Part shown: positions 9,227-17,917 of the stretch, piece by piece | Numbering within the stretch: position 1 is the first letter of the stretch | Layout of the letters: every line of letters starts with the position of its first letter | From: a virus | Direction: 5' to 3' (one strand) | Length of the DNA: 36,369 bases | Virus record (IMG/VR): IMGVR_UViG_3300025435_000048 | Location: 1-36,369 of that record | Notes under the pieces: generated by a model | Database searches by the model: none | Seen by the model: the letters and a program-made list of their open reading frames with translations, nothing else | Told to the model about the DNA's origin: nothing | Made by a program: the position numbers and the translations under genes

Positions 9227-9590
9227 GGACACCCAACGTCTTTTCATAGGTACGCAAACCAGCCATACCAAGCATGGCGGTTACTAATTCCATAAGGGAC
9301 TGATCCAAAGTAGGCAAATCATGCCACCCCGCCCCAACGGCGATTGGACGCAGAAGGTATTGGTATGCGAGGCCAAGTGCGCCAACCCACCCAATAGCAG
9401 GCCGCCAGCCACTAACAAAAATAGAAGACGATTGTGCTTCATTTGCATTCACCTGTGTCTGTTGTGCATCCCAGCCCTGCAGGGAGGTCCGTAGGGCTGC
9501 CTCAGCTTCCGCCCGTTGGTTTGGGTCGGGAATGAATTTGTTGACGATCTGCAGGCCTGCGCTGATCGCGTCGTCGATGCCAAATGCCAT
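9216..9590 (-). CDS. holin, GTA-type 3TM family
   Basis: 124 residues. The N-terminus is a charged helix (IPDPNQRAEAEAALRTSLQG), then the family signature FVSGWRPAIGWVGALGLAYQ, followed by hydrophobic segments at about 70-85 and 98-115 (LVTAMLGMAGLRTYEK). This is the three-transmembrane holin family named for gene-transfer-agent release, common in alphaproteobacterial phages. It permeabilises the inner membrane for the endolysin encoded directly downstream with an 11-base overlap. The two genes form the lysis cassette, placed between fibre and adaptor genes. Confidence 0.88.
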   Translation of the reverse strand: MAFGIDDAISAGLQIVNKFIPDPNQRAEAEAALRTSLQGWDAQQTQVNANEAQSSSIFVSGWRPAIGWVGALGLAYQYLLRPIAVGAGWHDLPTLDQSLMELVTAMLGMAGLRTYEKTLGVHAK

Positions 9591-9599
9591 GATGCCCTC

Positions 9600-9908
9600 T
9601 TAGAATGGTGCCGCTTGCGTCTGCAAAACAGGCTGCGATAGCTGCTCTACTTGCTTGGTGATCTCGTTTTCGACAGCCGGTATGCTGATGCATCCAGCGA
9701 CCCATGCGTAGGCCATGTCGTAGGTGATGTCGGCATAGGGCACAAACTCGGCAGGGTTTGGTGTCCCAAGCTTGGCCGTTCCCGAGGCTGACGATGAGAT
9801 CGTGCCATCGGTGCCGGTGCATACCCAATTCACCGCCGTAACCACATCGGTCAGGCCGTCGTATGTCGGCGACACGATAAACTGGGGGAAGGTCCATTCA
9901 AACGTCAT
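9600..9908 (-). CDS. DUF7936-family structural protein (paralogue 1)
   Basis: 102 residues. It shares a clear pattern with the gene at 11800-12129: W(T/S)FP, PTYxxxTDVV, VxWxxTGTDGT, PYAD(I/L)T and a C-terminal Gln-rich helix. The family is found beside phage fibre genes and has no settled function. Here it lies between the glycine-rich adhesin and the holin. Its ATG is one base downstream of the adhesin stop. Small size, beta-rich N-half and helical C-half suggest a fibre accessory, connector or chaperone, by inference. Confidence 0.7.
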   Translation of the reverse strand: MTFEWTFPQFIVSPTYDGLTDVVTAVNWVCTGTDGTISSSASGTAKLGTPNPAEFVPYADITYDMAYAWVAGCISIPAVENEITKQVEQLSQPVLQTQAAPF

Positions 9909-9909
9909 G

Positions 9910-10737
9910 TTAATTCCAAGCTATTGTAATGCGACCAATTGCACCAGCGCCGCCCGTGTTTGCCGATCCTGCCGCACCCACGGCGAACCCTATAACTGTG
10001 CCAGCAGATGGCCCATTTGAAGTGTTAAAAGTATACGTGGTATACCCACCGCCACCGCCGCCGCCGCCGGTTCCCCAGCTTTTTGCGCTATTGTTTACGT
10101 CTTCATCAAAGGCCGCTCCACCGCCACCGCCCCCCGGTGCATTGCCGGGGCTACCATTATAATAACCACTGCTTGGGACAAACCCACCGGCACCCCCACT
10201 ACCTCCGTTGCCGCCGGTTCCACCGCCGCCTGCGGATTGGCGTTGTCCATTCCCGCCAGCAGTTCCAGAAACGCTAGACGTCCCCCCGGAGCCGGAACCT
10301 GCACTGCCACCAGCGCCGCCACTTCTATCACTTGCGGGTGAAATACCCCCGCCACCGCCATTGCCTACTAAAGCATTGCCAGACACCGTTATGGATGAAG
10401 AGCCGCCTGCGCCACCATTTGTATGCGCCCCTGTGGGGCCACCTGCATCTCCACCACCGCCGCCAGCTCCCCAAACTTGAAAAGTAATGGAATTTCTATA
10501 AAGCGGAACGGTAAAGGAACCGCTGTTGGTATAAGTTACAGAACCGGGCGAGGCAGGGTCCGTAGATTGCTTATTATAGAATTGATCCATCCCAAGATTG
10601 GAGCTGGAAAAAGTTCCAGTATTCAATGAATTTGGCTGATACCAAGTAACCCCACGGTATGCTGACAAAGCATAACCAAGCCCAAAAGCTGAGTTAATAT
10701 CGCTAATCGATATAGGTCCAGAAGCAGGGGTAGCCAT
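9910..10737 (-). CDS. glycine-rich tail adhesin / receptor-binding protein candidate
   Basis: 275 residues. The N-terminus (GPISISDINSAFGLGYALSA) is a recurrent start of phage minor tail and adhesin proteins. After a short beta region (FTVPLYRNSITFQVWGAGGG), residues 90-260 consist of many Gly-runs (GGGGG; GSGGAGG) separated by Ser, Asn and Thr. Such arrays can fold as polyglycine-II helices, as in the gp38 adhesins of some T-even-like phages. The last residues (GAIGRITIAWN) form a closing strand. Its start codon overlaps the stop of the S74 fibre gene, so the two are co-translated and the adhesin may cap that fibre. Confidence 0.75.
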   Translation of the reverse strand: MATPASGPISISDINSAFGLGYALSAYRGVTWYQPNSLNTGTFSSSNLGMDQFYNKQSTDPASPGSVTYTNSGSFTVPLYRNSITFQVWGAGGGGGDAGGPTGAHTNGGAGGSSSITVSGNALVGNGGGGGISPASDRSGGAGGSAGSGSGGTSSVSGTAGGNGQRQSAGGGGTGGNGGSGGAGGFVPSSGYYNGSPGNAPGGGGGGAAFDEDVNNSAKSWGTGGGGGGGGYTTYTFNTSNGPSAGTVIGFAVGAAGSANTGGAGAIGRITIAWN

Positions 10738-11567
10738 TATTCAGCCTCCAATTCCTTCACACGACTTGTCAATTCCTTAATAGCCTCAATAAGCAATGGC
10801 ACAAGGCGTTCATATCGAACTGTAAGATATTTTGAATCGATAGGGGCGGGGGCAACAATTTCCGGCAAAATAGCTTGAACGTCTTGCGCCGATATACCTA
10901 CCTCGCGAATAGGTGCATAGCCTAAAGCTTGCGCCGTCTCGTTGGCTTCATAATAGAAGCCTGTGAGGGACAATATCTTATCCAAAGCATTTTCAATGCC
11001 GCCAAGGCGATTTTTTAACCGATCATCAGAATAGTAGGCAGTGATATTGTTGGTAGCACGAATTTCACCGGACGTCCCAGATGCTGCTGTTCCAACGCCG
11101 ATAGAAGTAAATGTTGGGGAACTGGGGACGCCGCCATCATTTGCAAGGCGCACATTGGTGCCATCGCAATAAACAAGAACGCTGTAGCCTTGAGGGACGG
11201 CTATTGTTGTACCGGCTGCGACGTTGCTGCCGTTGTTAGAGCCAATCGACACGGTGAACGCGTTCGTTGTGTTGTTGCTGACAATCCACATGCCTGCCAC
11301 GCTCTGCGGAAGCAAAACTGTCTGGTTTGCTGCCAAGGAACCCGTGAGATTGAACCGCATAGCTTGCGATGTTGAACCGGCAGCGGTCGAGCTGGGCGCT
11401 GTGATAAGAGTATATGTCGAACTGCTGCCTGTGTTAACGGATACGCCGGTCGTGTTGCCAAACATCTGGTCAAGGATGGTGGCGTTGTAGTTCAGCGGCT
11501 GGTCCCACGTTGGGGATGTGCTGTTATATGCTGGCTCGTTAAGGGCAAGATTAGTCGTCGTTGACAT
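10737..11567 (-). CDS. tail fibre with C-terminal S74 intramolecular chaperone
   Basis: 276 residues. The N-terminus (LALNEPAYNSTSPTWDQPLN) resembles phage fibre attachment regions. The middle is a Thr/Ser-rich beta domain. From Ser180 to the end is an S74 chaperone domain: SDDRLKNRLGGIENALDKIL, then VGISAQDVQAILPEIV and YLTVRYERLVPLLIEAIKEL. In this family the domain trimerises the fibre and cuts itself off at the Ser of the SDxRLK motif. The start lies 17 bases inside the upstream holin-like gene and the stop overlaps the adhesin start. Confidence 0.85.
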   Translation of the reverse strand: MSTTTNLALNEPAYNSTSPTWDQPLNYNATILDQMFGNTTGVSVNTGSSSTYTLITAPSSTAAGSTSQAMRFNLTGSLAANQTVLLPQSVAGMWIVSNNTTNAFTVSIGSNNGSNVAAGTTIAVPQGYSVLVYCDGTNVRLANDGGVPSSPTFTSIGVGTAASGTSGEIRATNNITAYYSDDRLKNRLGGIENALDKILSLTGFYYEANETAQALGYAPIREVGISAQDVQAILPEIVAPAPIDSKYLTVRYERLVPLLIEAIKELTSRVKELEAE

Positions 11568-11760
11568 CGGTATTGTCCTTCTTACGGCCTAGAATCTGCT
11601 GAAAAGTTTCAGTTTCGTATATGCGAATGCTATACCACATAATGGGCAGCAATGCACCAAGCGGTGTCAGCCAGCCCAGAAGCGTCGTAATCGTCGCTGA
11701 GATCGATATCCAATCCATGAAATGCTTCATTCCACTATCAATGTTGTCAGTTACAGACAT
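11551..11760 (-). CDS. small membrane protein, holin-like
   Basis: 69 residues. There is a short polar N-terminus, then a hydrophobic stretch from about 17 to 44 (ISISATITTLLGWLTPLG; ALLPIMWYSIRIYETETF), then a charged C-tail (RKKDNTDVNDD). The motif with Pro in the membrane segment followed by WYxIRIYE resembles small holin-like proteins of rhizobial and related phages. It lies among fibre genes, about 2 kb upstream of the clear holin-endolysin pair, so it may be a second holin or antiholin. A GGAG site lies seven bases before the ATG. Confidence 0.65.
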   Translation of the reverse strand: MSVTDNIDSGMKHFMDWISISATITTLLGWLTPLGALLPIMWYSIRIYETETFQQILGRKKDNTDVNDD

Positions 11761-11799
11761 GATCGGACTCCAATATCAAAATAGGACGTTTCGAGAACA

Positions 11800-12129
11800 T
11801 CATGCGCCCCAAGGCGGTGGTAGATTAACGCTCGTTGGCGTGATCTGCTGTTGAATCTGAGCGGCAATATTAGCTTCCAGAGCAGCAACCTGTTCTGCAC
11901 CAAGAGTGGTCGTTGTCCAACCTTGAACCTGAGCTTCAGTCAAGTCAGCGTATGGCGTGTAAGGCGATCCAGCAACGTAGGTTAGGCCAACCGTACCATA
12001 AACAGAGCCAGTGTGAGTGCCGTCGGTGCCGGTAAGCGTCCAATGCACTGTGTACACGACATCCGTTTGGCTTTCATAAGTAGGGTATGCGGTGAGGGTC
12101 GGGAACGACCAAGTGTAGGTGATAGCCAT
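11800..12129 (-). CDS. DUF7936-family structural protein (paralogue 2)
   Basis: 109 residues and paralogous to the gene at 9600-9908 (shared PTYxxxTDVV, TGTDGT and PYADLT). The C-terminus is Ala/Gln-rich and helical (EQVAALEANIAAQIQQQI). It lies directly after the large tail fibre gene, so each fibre gene group in this phage has its own copy. An AAGGA site lies nine bases before the ATG at 12129. Function is not known. Confidence 0.7.
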   Translation of the reverse strand: MAITYTWSFPTLTAYPTYESQTDVVYTVHWTLTGTDGTHTGSVYGTVGLTYVAGSPYTPYADLTEAQVQGWTTTTLGAEQVAALEANIAAQIQQQITPTSVNLPPPWGA

Positions 12130-12141
12130 GTGTATTGGTCC

Positions 12142-15100
12142 TTAAGGGTGGGTGGCTTTATATGCTTCGAACTTGGCGTCAAGTTCTTGAATGGCTTTAA
12201 TGAGAACAGGAACAAGTCCTGATTTATCCAAACCATACATTAAATTTGCATCAGTTTGGTCATCTACAGCATTATCAATAACGGCCTTTACCTCTTGAGC
12301 AATAAGGCCAATATGCTTTTTAACCCCATCAACCTCATCAATCATATTGTATTCAACTGGCCGAAGTTTTAAAATCTCTTCTAAACCAACATTTAATTCT
12401 ACAATATTCTTTTTTGCCCTTTGATCAGAAACTGACACATACGCACCAGTCGTACTATTGATGTAACCTTTTGATGCCGCATTATAAGCAAAGTAAAAGT
12501 TTCCAGATGTCCCATCGATCATCTGCTGCCAAGTGTCAGTATTGGACGATTTTTGAATTGAAAATGCTTGAGTAAAATTATTGTCAACGGTCTGTTTAAT
12601 TAGAACTTTTGCGCCATTAGAATTGCTCGTCGTTCCCACCAGCAGATTGCCGGAGGAGTCGATACGCATCTTTTCAGTAGGCGTTGTTCCATTAAGAAAT
12701 AACATTGAACTATCGCTAAACAACCTGATTTGACCAATAGCGGTAGCTCCACTATTGATTTGCATCGTCATCGTTGGCGCAGAATTTGTTGCCGTAGCAT
12801 TCAATACGACGTTATTAATATTAGATGAAGAGGCAGTTCCTTCAAAATAACCAATATTTCCAGATGATGCTGTAACCGCAAATTTTCCATAAGTACTTGG
12901 CGAAGTAGTCCCAATACCTACGTTGCCAGCATTGGTAATACGCATCGCAGATGCAAGCGTATTGGCTGTAGTGCCTGTTGATCCAACTGGGGCAACTTGG
13001 AAATCAATGTATCCAGAACCGCCCGTGCCTGTGCCGTTACCTGCATATAGCGATAAATTACCGCCAGTGATGTTGGTTCCCGTGCCGTTTGGCGAACGGA
13101 TAATAGATGCACTTGGCGTAGCACCCGCATCGCCACGGCCCAAGATGAGGACAGGATTGGTTGAAATATCAAGTTGGGCGGCTTGCGTACCGTTTGTGTA
13201 GAACGATAGCGGCAAATACGTACCCGTGCCGTTAATGCCCGACACCAACTGAACGTCCGTGGAGCCGTTCGTCGCAATCAAAATCTTGGATGCGTTGGTA
13301 GGATCAGCGGCATTGGTTGCTTGCCAAGAAGCAGCCGTGGATGTGCCGTTAGGCAAAGCATAAATGCCCGTTGTGCTGTTGGTCGTGCTTGTCTGGAAAG
13401 CCAAACGGTTCGTGATTGTGGCGTTGGTAAAGTCACCAAGGATACGCGCACCAGTGCCAGTGAATGTTTCGTTGCCGCTATTACTAATGCTGCCCGTTGT
13501 TAAAGCCGTAACCGTAGGCGAATTAGACCATGCAGGAGCAACACCAACGCCGCCAGAGATTAAAACCGACCCCGTAGCAACATCCGCCAGCTTGGATAAA
13601 GCCGTAGTGGTGGATGCGTACAATAAGTCGCCAACGGTATAAGATGATTGACCCGTGCCGCCATTGGCCGCAACAAGCGTACCTGCAACCGTAACAGCGC
13701 CTGTTGTGGCCGAAGATGGCGTTAAGCCCGTTGTACCAAACGTAATTGATGTAACAGCAGCAGTTGATGGAATTGCACCCCACGAAGGAGCACTGCCCGT
13801 TGTAGCTACAAGAACTTGACCCGTAGTTCCAACGCCCGTAACGCCAAGCGCACTTGTTCCATTACCATAAATGATGCCATTAGCCGTAAATGTAGCCGCG
13901 CCCGTACCACCACTTGCAACTGTCAAGGCATTCGTGAGAGACAATGTACCGATAGCCGTCGTGGAAGTGCTCAAGAACGTAGCATTACCATTTGAGGCAA
14001 TTGTTAGAGCCGTTACAGCCCCGTTATTACCCGTTTTAAATACAATATTATCTGTCGTGCCTGAACCTGTTGTGGATTGTAATAATAACGACGAGGAAGC
14101 AGAAGTTCCGCCGTATACAGATGCGGCAGTCAGTGACGTAAGCGTAGGCGTTGCAGAATAAGAAGGAGCGGCACCAACACCACCAGAAATAAGAACCGAC
14201 CCCGTAGCGACATCAGCCAATTTGGATAAAGCGGTTGTGCTTGAAGCGTAAAGAATATCACCAATCGCATAAGATGATTGACCAGTGCCACCATTCACCG
14301 CAACAAGTGTTCCAGCTACCGTTACCGCGCCAGTAGATGCCGTATTAGGCGTTAAACCTGTTGTTCCAAACGTAATGGACGTAACCGCAGCCGTTGAAGG
14401 TATTGTAGAAGACCAACTTGGCGCAGCACCTGTCGTGGCAAGCAAAAATTGACCCGTTGTACCAGCCGCCGTAATGCCCATAGCGGTTGTAGAGGAGCCA
14501 TAAACTACGCCATATTGCGTCAATGCAGAGGCTTGCCCAGTGCCACCCGCTGTTACAGGTAACGTACCCGTAGTCAGGACTGACGTAGACGTAGCATAAA
14601 CCGCACCGCCAGACGTGAATGACGTTAATCCAGTGCCGCCATTGGTCGTCGCAAGTGTGCCACTTAGTGTTACAGCGCCAGTAGTTGTTGTGCTTGGAGC
14701 AAAACCAGTCGTACCAGCTGAGAATGACGTTACACCGGCGTTAGCAATGCTAATCGTTCCAGAACCGTTGGTAATTGTAATGCCGGAACCAGTTGTAATC
14801 GTAGAACGGGTAAATCCAGTGCCGTTTCCAATATCAATTTGACCATTGGTAGGTGTCGCCGTCAAACCCGTGCCGCCATTTGCAACATTAAGCGTACCAG
14901 CAAGCGTTACCGCGCCATTTGTCGCCGTTGATGGCGTAAATCCAGTAGTCCCCGCTGAGAAAGTTGACACGCCAGAAGATGCAATTGAAATACCACCCGC
15001 GCTATTCGTAATGGTGATGTTTGACCCGGCTGTTAACGTCGCAAGTGTATATCCAGTTCCATTACCAATAAGAAGTTGACCGTTAGCTGGAGTAGTTCCA

Positions 15101-16191
15101 AGAGCAGTGCCGCCATTTGCAACACCTAACGTGCCACCTAACGTCAGCGTACCTGAAACCGTAATAGGCCCACCACTAAACGTAAGACCGGTAGAGCCGC
15201 CAGAAGCATCAACGCTCGTAACCGTACCAGCACCCGAAACTGTTGCCCAAGTTGGGTTAGCACTGGTTCCACCCGTACGAAGAAGCTGCCCCGCTGTCCC
15301 CGGTGATAAAGCCGTCCACTGAGTACCGCTACGAAAAATTAATGCACCTTGAGTTGAGCCAATAACAACGTCCAAGATGGAAGATAAAGAGTTACCCGTT
15401 GGGACTGCTGATACGTTCGATGTGTTAGAAAGAATGGCATAGGCGCTTACTGAGGCTAACGACAACGTACGGTTCGCGGAAAGGTCGCCGCCGCCAGATA
15501 AGCCCGTGCCAGCCGAAATGGTCGTTGATGCCGATGCTGCACCAATATTAGATGGCGTAATTGTCGTGTTTGACGCTGATGTAATTCGGCCATACGTGTC
15601 CACTGCAATAACAGGAACAGCTGTCGTAGAACCATAAGTAGATGCAGAAACACCGGTAGTTGGTAATGAGATTGTGCCAGTAGTCGTTATCGTCCCGCCG
15701 GACAAACCATTACCAGCCGTAATAGATGTAACCGTACCCGTGCCGTAAGATTGTGCTTTTACGAAAGCCGTAGTGGCCAACGTGGTGCTATTGTCACTCG
15801 ACGAAGGCGTTGGGGCTGCAGGTGTTCCAGTGAACGTAGGCGAGGCCAAAGGTGCGGCACCCAAAAGGGTCATTGTTTGCGCGACAGTTAGATCTACCGG
15901 CTGTGCAAAGCCAGCCGCATTGTTGCCCTTGATCGTGTTTCCGGCCATGTTGGCAAGGTAGACGTTTGCCACGCCACCGGCATTCAGGCCAATTGAGCCA
16001 GTCGAGGTGATCGTGCCGCCCGAAAGCGGCGAAGACGCCGTAATCGACGTTACGGTGCCGCCATTGGCGTTTAAGTTGGCAATTTGCTGTGCGGTCGCAG
16101 ATGACGAAACGCCATTCTGCACAACCATGACTTCAGATGATCCGCTAAGGGTCGTAAGAACCGGAAGATTCGTGACAGTCGTATTGCTCAT
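12142..16191 (-). CDS. large tail fibre with repeats and C-terminal S74 chaperone
   Basis: 1349 residues. The body is built from many beta repeats with the pattern VTSxxxGTTGLTPxTAxTGAVTVAGTL, GGTG(Q/L), and short blocks such as LYASTTTALSKLADVATGSV, typical of long trimeric phage fibres. Two copies of about 80 residues (near 597-677 and 804-885) are almost identical in protein. The C-terminus from Ser1255 is an S74 domain (SDQRAKKNIVELNVGLEEIL; HIGLIAQEVKAVI; GLVPVLIKAIQELDAKFEA) that should trimerise the fibre and then be cut off. The final 700 bases are visibly richer in A+T than the rest. The ATG overlaps the stop of the zinc-ribbon gene (ATGA). Confidence 0.88.
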   Translation of the reverse strand: MSNTTVTNLPVLTTLSGSSEVMVVQNGVSSSATAQQIANLNANGGTVTSITASSPLSGGTITSTGSIGLNAGGVANVYLANMAGNTIKGNNAAGFAQPVDLTVAQTMTLLGAAPLASPTFTGTPAAPTPSSSDNSTTLATTAFVKAQSYGTGTVTSITAGNGLSGGTITTTGTISLPTTGVSASTYGSTTAVPVIAVDTYGRITSASNTTITPSNIGAASASTTISAGTGLSGGGDLSANRTLSLASVSAYAILSNTSNVSAVPTGNSLSSILDVVIGSTQGALIFRSGTQWTALSPGTAGQLLRTGGTSANPTWATVSGAGTVTSVDASGGSTGLTFSGGPITVSGTLTLGGTLGVANGGTALGTTPANGQLLIGNGTGYTLATLTAGSNITITNSAGGISIASSGVSTFSAGTTGFTPSTATNGAVTLAGTLNVANGGTGLTATPTNGQIDIGNGTGFTRSTITTGSGITITNGSGTISIANAGVTSFSAGTTGFAPSTTTTGAVTLSGTLATTNGGTGLTSFTSGGAVYATSTSVLTTGTLPVTAGGTGQASALTQYGVVYGSSTTAMGITAAGTTGQFLLATTGAAPSWSSTIPSTAAVTSITFGTTGLTPNTASTGAVTVAGTLVAVNGGTGQSSYAIGDILYASSTTALSKLADVATGSVLISGGVGAAPSYSATPTLTSLTAASVYGGTSASSSLLLQSTTGSGTTDNIVFKTGNNGAVTALTIASNGNATFLSTSTTAIGTLSLTNALTVASGGTGAATFTANGIIYGNGTSALGVTGVGTTGQVLVATTGSAPSWGAIPSTAAVTSITFGTTGLTPSSATTGAVTVAGTLVAANGGTGQSSYTVGDLLYASTTTALSKLADVATGSVLISGGVGVAPAWSNSPTVTALTTGSISNSGNETFTGTGARILGDFTNATITNRLAFQTSTTNSTTGIYALPNGTSTAASWQATNAADPTNASKILIATNGSTDVQLVSGINGTGTYLPLSFYTNGTQAAQLDISTNPVLILGRGDAGATPSASIIRSPNGTGTNITGGNLSLYAGNGTGTGGSGYIDFQVAPVGSTGTTANTLASAMRITNAGNVGIGTTSPSTYGKFAVTASSGNIGYFEGTASSSNINNVVLNATATNSAPTMTMQINSGATAIGQIRLFSDSSMLFLNGTTPTEKMRIDSSGNLLVGTTSNSNGAKVLIKQTVDNNFTQAFSIQKSSNTDTWQQMIDGTSGNFYFAYNAASKGYINSTTGAYVSVSDQRAKKNIVELNVGLEEILKLRPVEYNMIDEVDGVKKHIGLIAQEVKAVIDNAVDDQTDANLMYGLDKSGLVPVLIKAIQELDAKFEAYKATHP

Positions 16192-16931
16192 GTCGTGGGT
16201 CCAGTCAGCGGTATCTGGTTGTAGTTGTATGGCAAGCCAACCAAGGCCGTAACCATCAAGGTGGTGCCCTGAAGCAACCCACCTGCGGGTATAGCATTGT
16301 TGACCTGATATGTGAAGGCCGTCGCAGTCGTAACCGTGACGCTATAAATGCCATCTGCATTGTTGTCTGTCAGACCCTCGACTGCGATTTGGTCGTTGGT
16401 GCTAAGGCCATGCGCCGATGAAAACGTCACTGTAATCGTGCTTGTGCCGGTCTGCGACGTCACAGACAGCGGGGACAGCACAACGCGATAATGCGACTGG
16501 TTTAACAGCGGCATGACGGCATTCTGATCGAGGCCAGTCGGCTTGCCTACAACTTGAGTTGTGACGTTCTGGCCGTCTTGCGTGACGATATCCGTCGTCG
16601 ATGGGACAGGAATGCCAGTCCAGAAGTCAGTTACGGTTGGGGCATTGGTCGCGATGTTGTCGGTTTCAGCCGCTGCGTAATCTTGAACGCGTGGGTTCAT
16701 GATTGGCACCGGGTCAGCAGGAAGAATAATCGACCTTAATTGAGCCTGAGGAGTGTCCAAGCACGGGTTACACACCAGAATGCGCTTGTTGATAAGGCCA
16801 GCACCTGCATAGTCAAACTGCCACTGCAGTTGATGATGATTGTAAATAAAACCACACCGGTCGCATTGAGCTGCCGCCCTCGGATTGCGAGAGCTTATTG
16901 ATGCACGGCCTAATTGAGAAGCATACCCCAT
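16188..16931 (-). CDS. zinc-ribbon structural protein with FCCH-like domain
   Basis: 247 residues. Two Cys pairs, CDRC (23-26) and CNPC (54-57), form a zinc ribbon around the segment LQWQFDYAGAGLINKRILV. A linker (ADPVPIMNPRVQDY) follows. A C-terminal beta region (FSSAHGLSTNDQIAVEGLTD; GIYSVTVTTATAFTYQV) resembles the FCCH-type module found inside many phage structural proteins. I recall this arrangement from other phages near fibre genes. A role at the fibre base is inferred from the ATGA coupling to the 1349-aa fibre gene. An AGGA site precedes the ATG. Confidence 0.7.
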   Translation of the reverse strand: MGYASQLGRASISSRNPRAAAQCDRCGFIYNHHQLQWQFDYAGAGLINKRILVCNPCLDTPQAQLRSIILPADPVPIMNPRVQDYAAAETDNIATNAPTVTDFWTGIPVPSTTDIVTQDGQNVTTQVVGKPTGLDQNAVMPLLNQSHYRVVLSPLSVTSQTGTSTITVTFSSAHGLSTNDQIAVEGLTDNNADGIYSVTVTTATAFTYQVNNAIPAGGLLQGTTLMVTALVGLPYNYNQIPLTGPTT

Positions 16932-16993
16932 TATGCGGTCCTAACGTATTCAAACTTGTGTCCACCCGCGCTTATTCTACTGCTCATAAACAT
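16931..16993 (-). CDS. possible 20-aa micro-ORF
   Basis: In the 74-base gap between two structural genes, an ATG at 16993 opens a 20-codon frame (starts MFMSSRISAGG, ends EYVRTA) whose TAA overlaps the ATG of the zinc-ribbon gene as TAATG. That junction is the same type used by confirmed genes in this operon. The product contains an SAGGHK segment resembling the Gly-Gly/basic motif found elsewhere in the window. There is no strong ribosome site. It could instead be leader sequence. Confidence 0.3.
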   Translation of the reverse strand: MFMSSRISAGGHKFEYVRTA

Positions 16994-17005
16994 AAAATAA
17001 ACCGG

Positions 17006-17917
17006 TCACCGAAAATACCCCTGAATTTGAGGGCTTATGTACTGCTGCGCCGTTTCCACGTTCTGCTCGGCAGCAACGGAATAGGCCTCATCAGCCAGCG
17101 GCTTCAGCAATTGCACCTTTTCGGCATTCCAGATGATGGCGAGGCGCAGAGCCAGATTGTAGGCAAACGCTTCCAACCAAAGGTATGGGATTTCGACCGT
17201 CTGGCCGCCGGTGTAGGCCGCGTCTTGGATTTGGCGGACGCGGTAATACTTCAGGGTCTGCGATGACGTGCCATCCGGCACCGGCCACAGTGTCACCTGC
17301 GGTGCAATGAGGCGGTCCATCCAGAACACAGTGGGAAAGCCTACCTGCTGCTTATTGGGATAGGACGCGTACTCGGTGCGCGAGACCGGCAGGATGATGC
17401 GGTCGATGGGCTGCGACCCATTCGTGGTGTTTTCCACGTAGGCATCGAGCATCACGACGGTGTTTGGGTCAATCGAGTACGTGGCCGCTGGCGTCGAGGT
17501 CGAGATCGTGCCGCCGGTGGAAGTTCCAACAACCGAGGATGAAAAGGACACCGAACCGTTGGAACTCGCCGTAACCGTCTGCAAACCGTCTACAATGCCG
17601 GTGCCTGCCACGGTAATCTGTGTACCTATTGTGTATACAGGGGTATTGGGGGTGGCATAGGTCAACGTGGCCGTTGAGCCGTTGCCGGTAGCCTTGGTAA
17701 TCGTTGGGGTCTGGTTGAAGTTTACCGTCACGAGATCGACGGCCCACAGGTTCACACCACGGTTAGCCCAATTGGCTAACAGCAGGTTCGTGGACATCCG
17801 CGCGGCTTCCATGTGCTCTTGGGCAATAGCCGTATTGCGCACTTCGCAGAGATTGTACGCATAGAGCACAATCTCGCCGAGCGACGGATTAAACGTGTAG
17901 GTGCCGCTTGTGGCCAT
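17006..17917 (-). CDS. conserved phage structural protein with beta-domain insertion
   Basis: 303 residues. The N-terminus (MATSGTYTFNPSLGEIVLYA; then AARMSTNLLLANWANRGVNLW) and C-terminus (IPYLWLEAFAYNLALRLAII; ISPQIQGYFR) match a conserved virion protein found next to tail genes in many phages; the fold looks like a helical adaptor. Between about residue 75 and 140 there is a Thr/Ser/Gly-rich beta insertion (LTYATPNTPVYTIGTQITVA). I recall homologues running directly from the NLWAVDLVTV strand to YSIDPNTVVMLDAYV, so the insertion looks acquired. Its start overlaps the stop of the upstream gene (TAATG). Role: probable tail or connector component. Confidence 0.7.
   Translation of the reverse strand: MATSGTYTFNPSLGEIVLYAYNLCEVRNTAIAQEHMEAARMSTNLLLANWANRGVNLWAVDLVTVNFNQTPTITKATGNGSTATLTYATPNTPVYTIGTQITVAGTGIVDGLQTVTASSNGSVSFSSSVVGTSTGGTISTSTPAATYSIDPNTVVMLDAYVENTTNGSQPIDRIILPVSRTEYASYPNKQQVGFPTVFWMDRLIAPQVTLWPVPDGTSSQTLKYYRVRQIQDAAYTGGQTVEIPYLWLEAFAYNLALRLAIIWNAEKVQLLKPLADEAYSVAAEQNVETAQQYISPQIQGYFR

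Noticed and set aside
9910-10737. Gly-codon repeats resembling a repeat array on the plus strand
   Set aside because: Irregular spacing and unit length; explained by a glycine-rich protein, not CRISPR.
10737-16191. Possible diversity-generating retroelement in the fibre genes
   Set aside because: No reverse transcriptase, no template repeat and no A-biased variable pair seen in the window.
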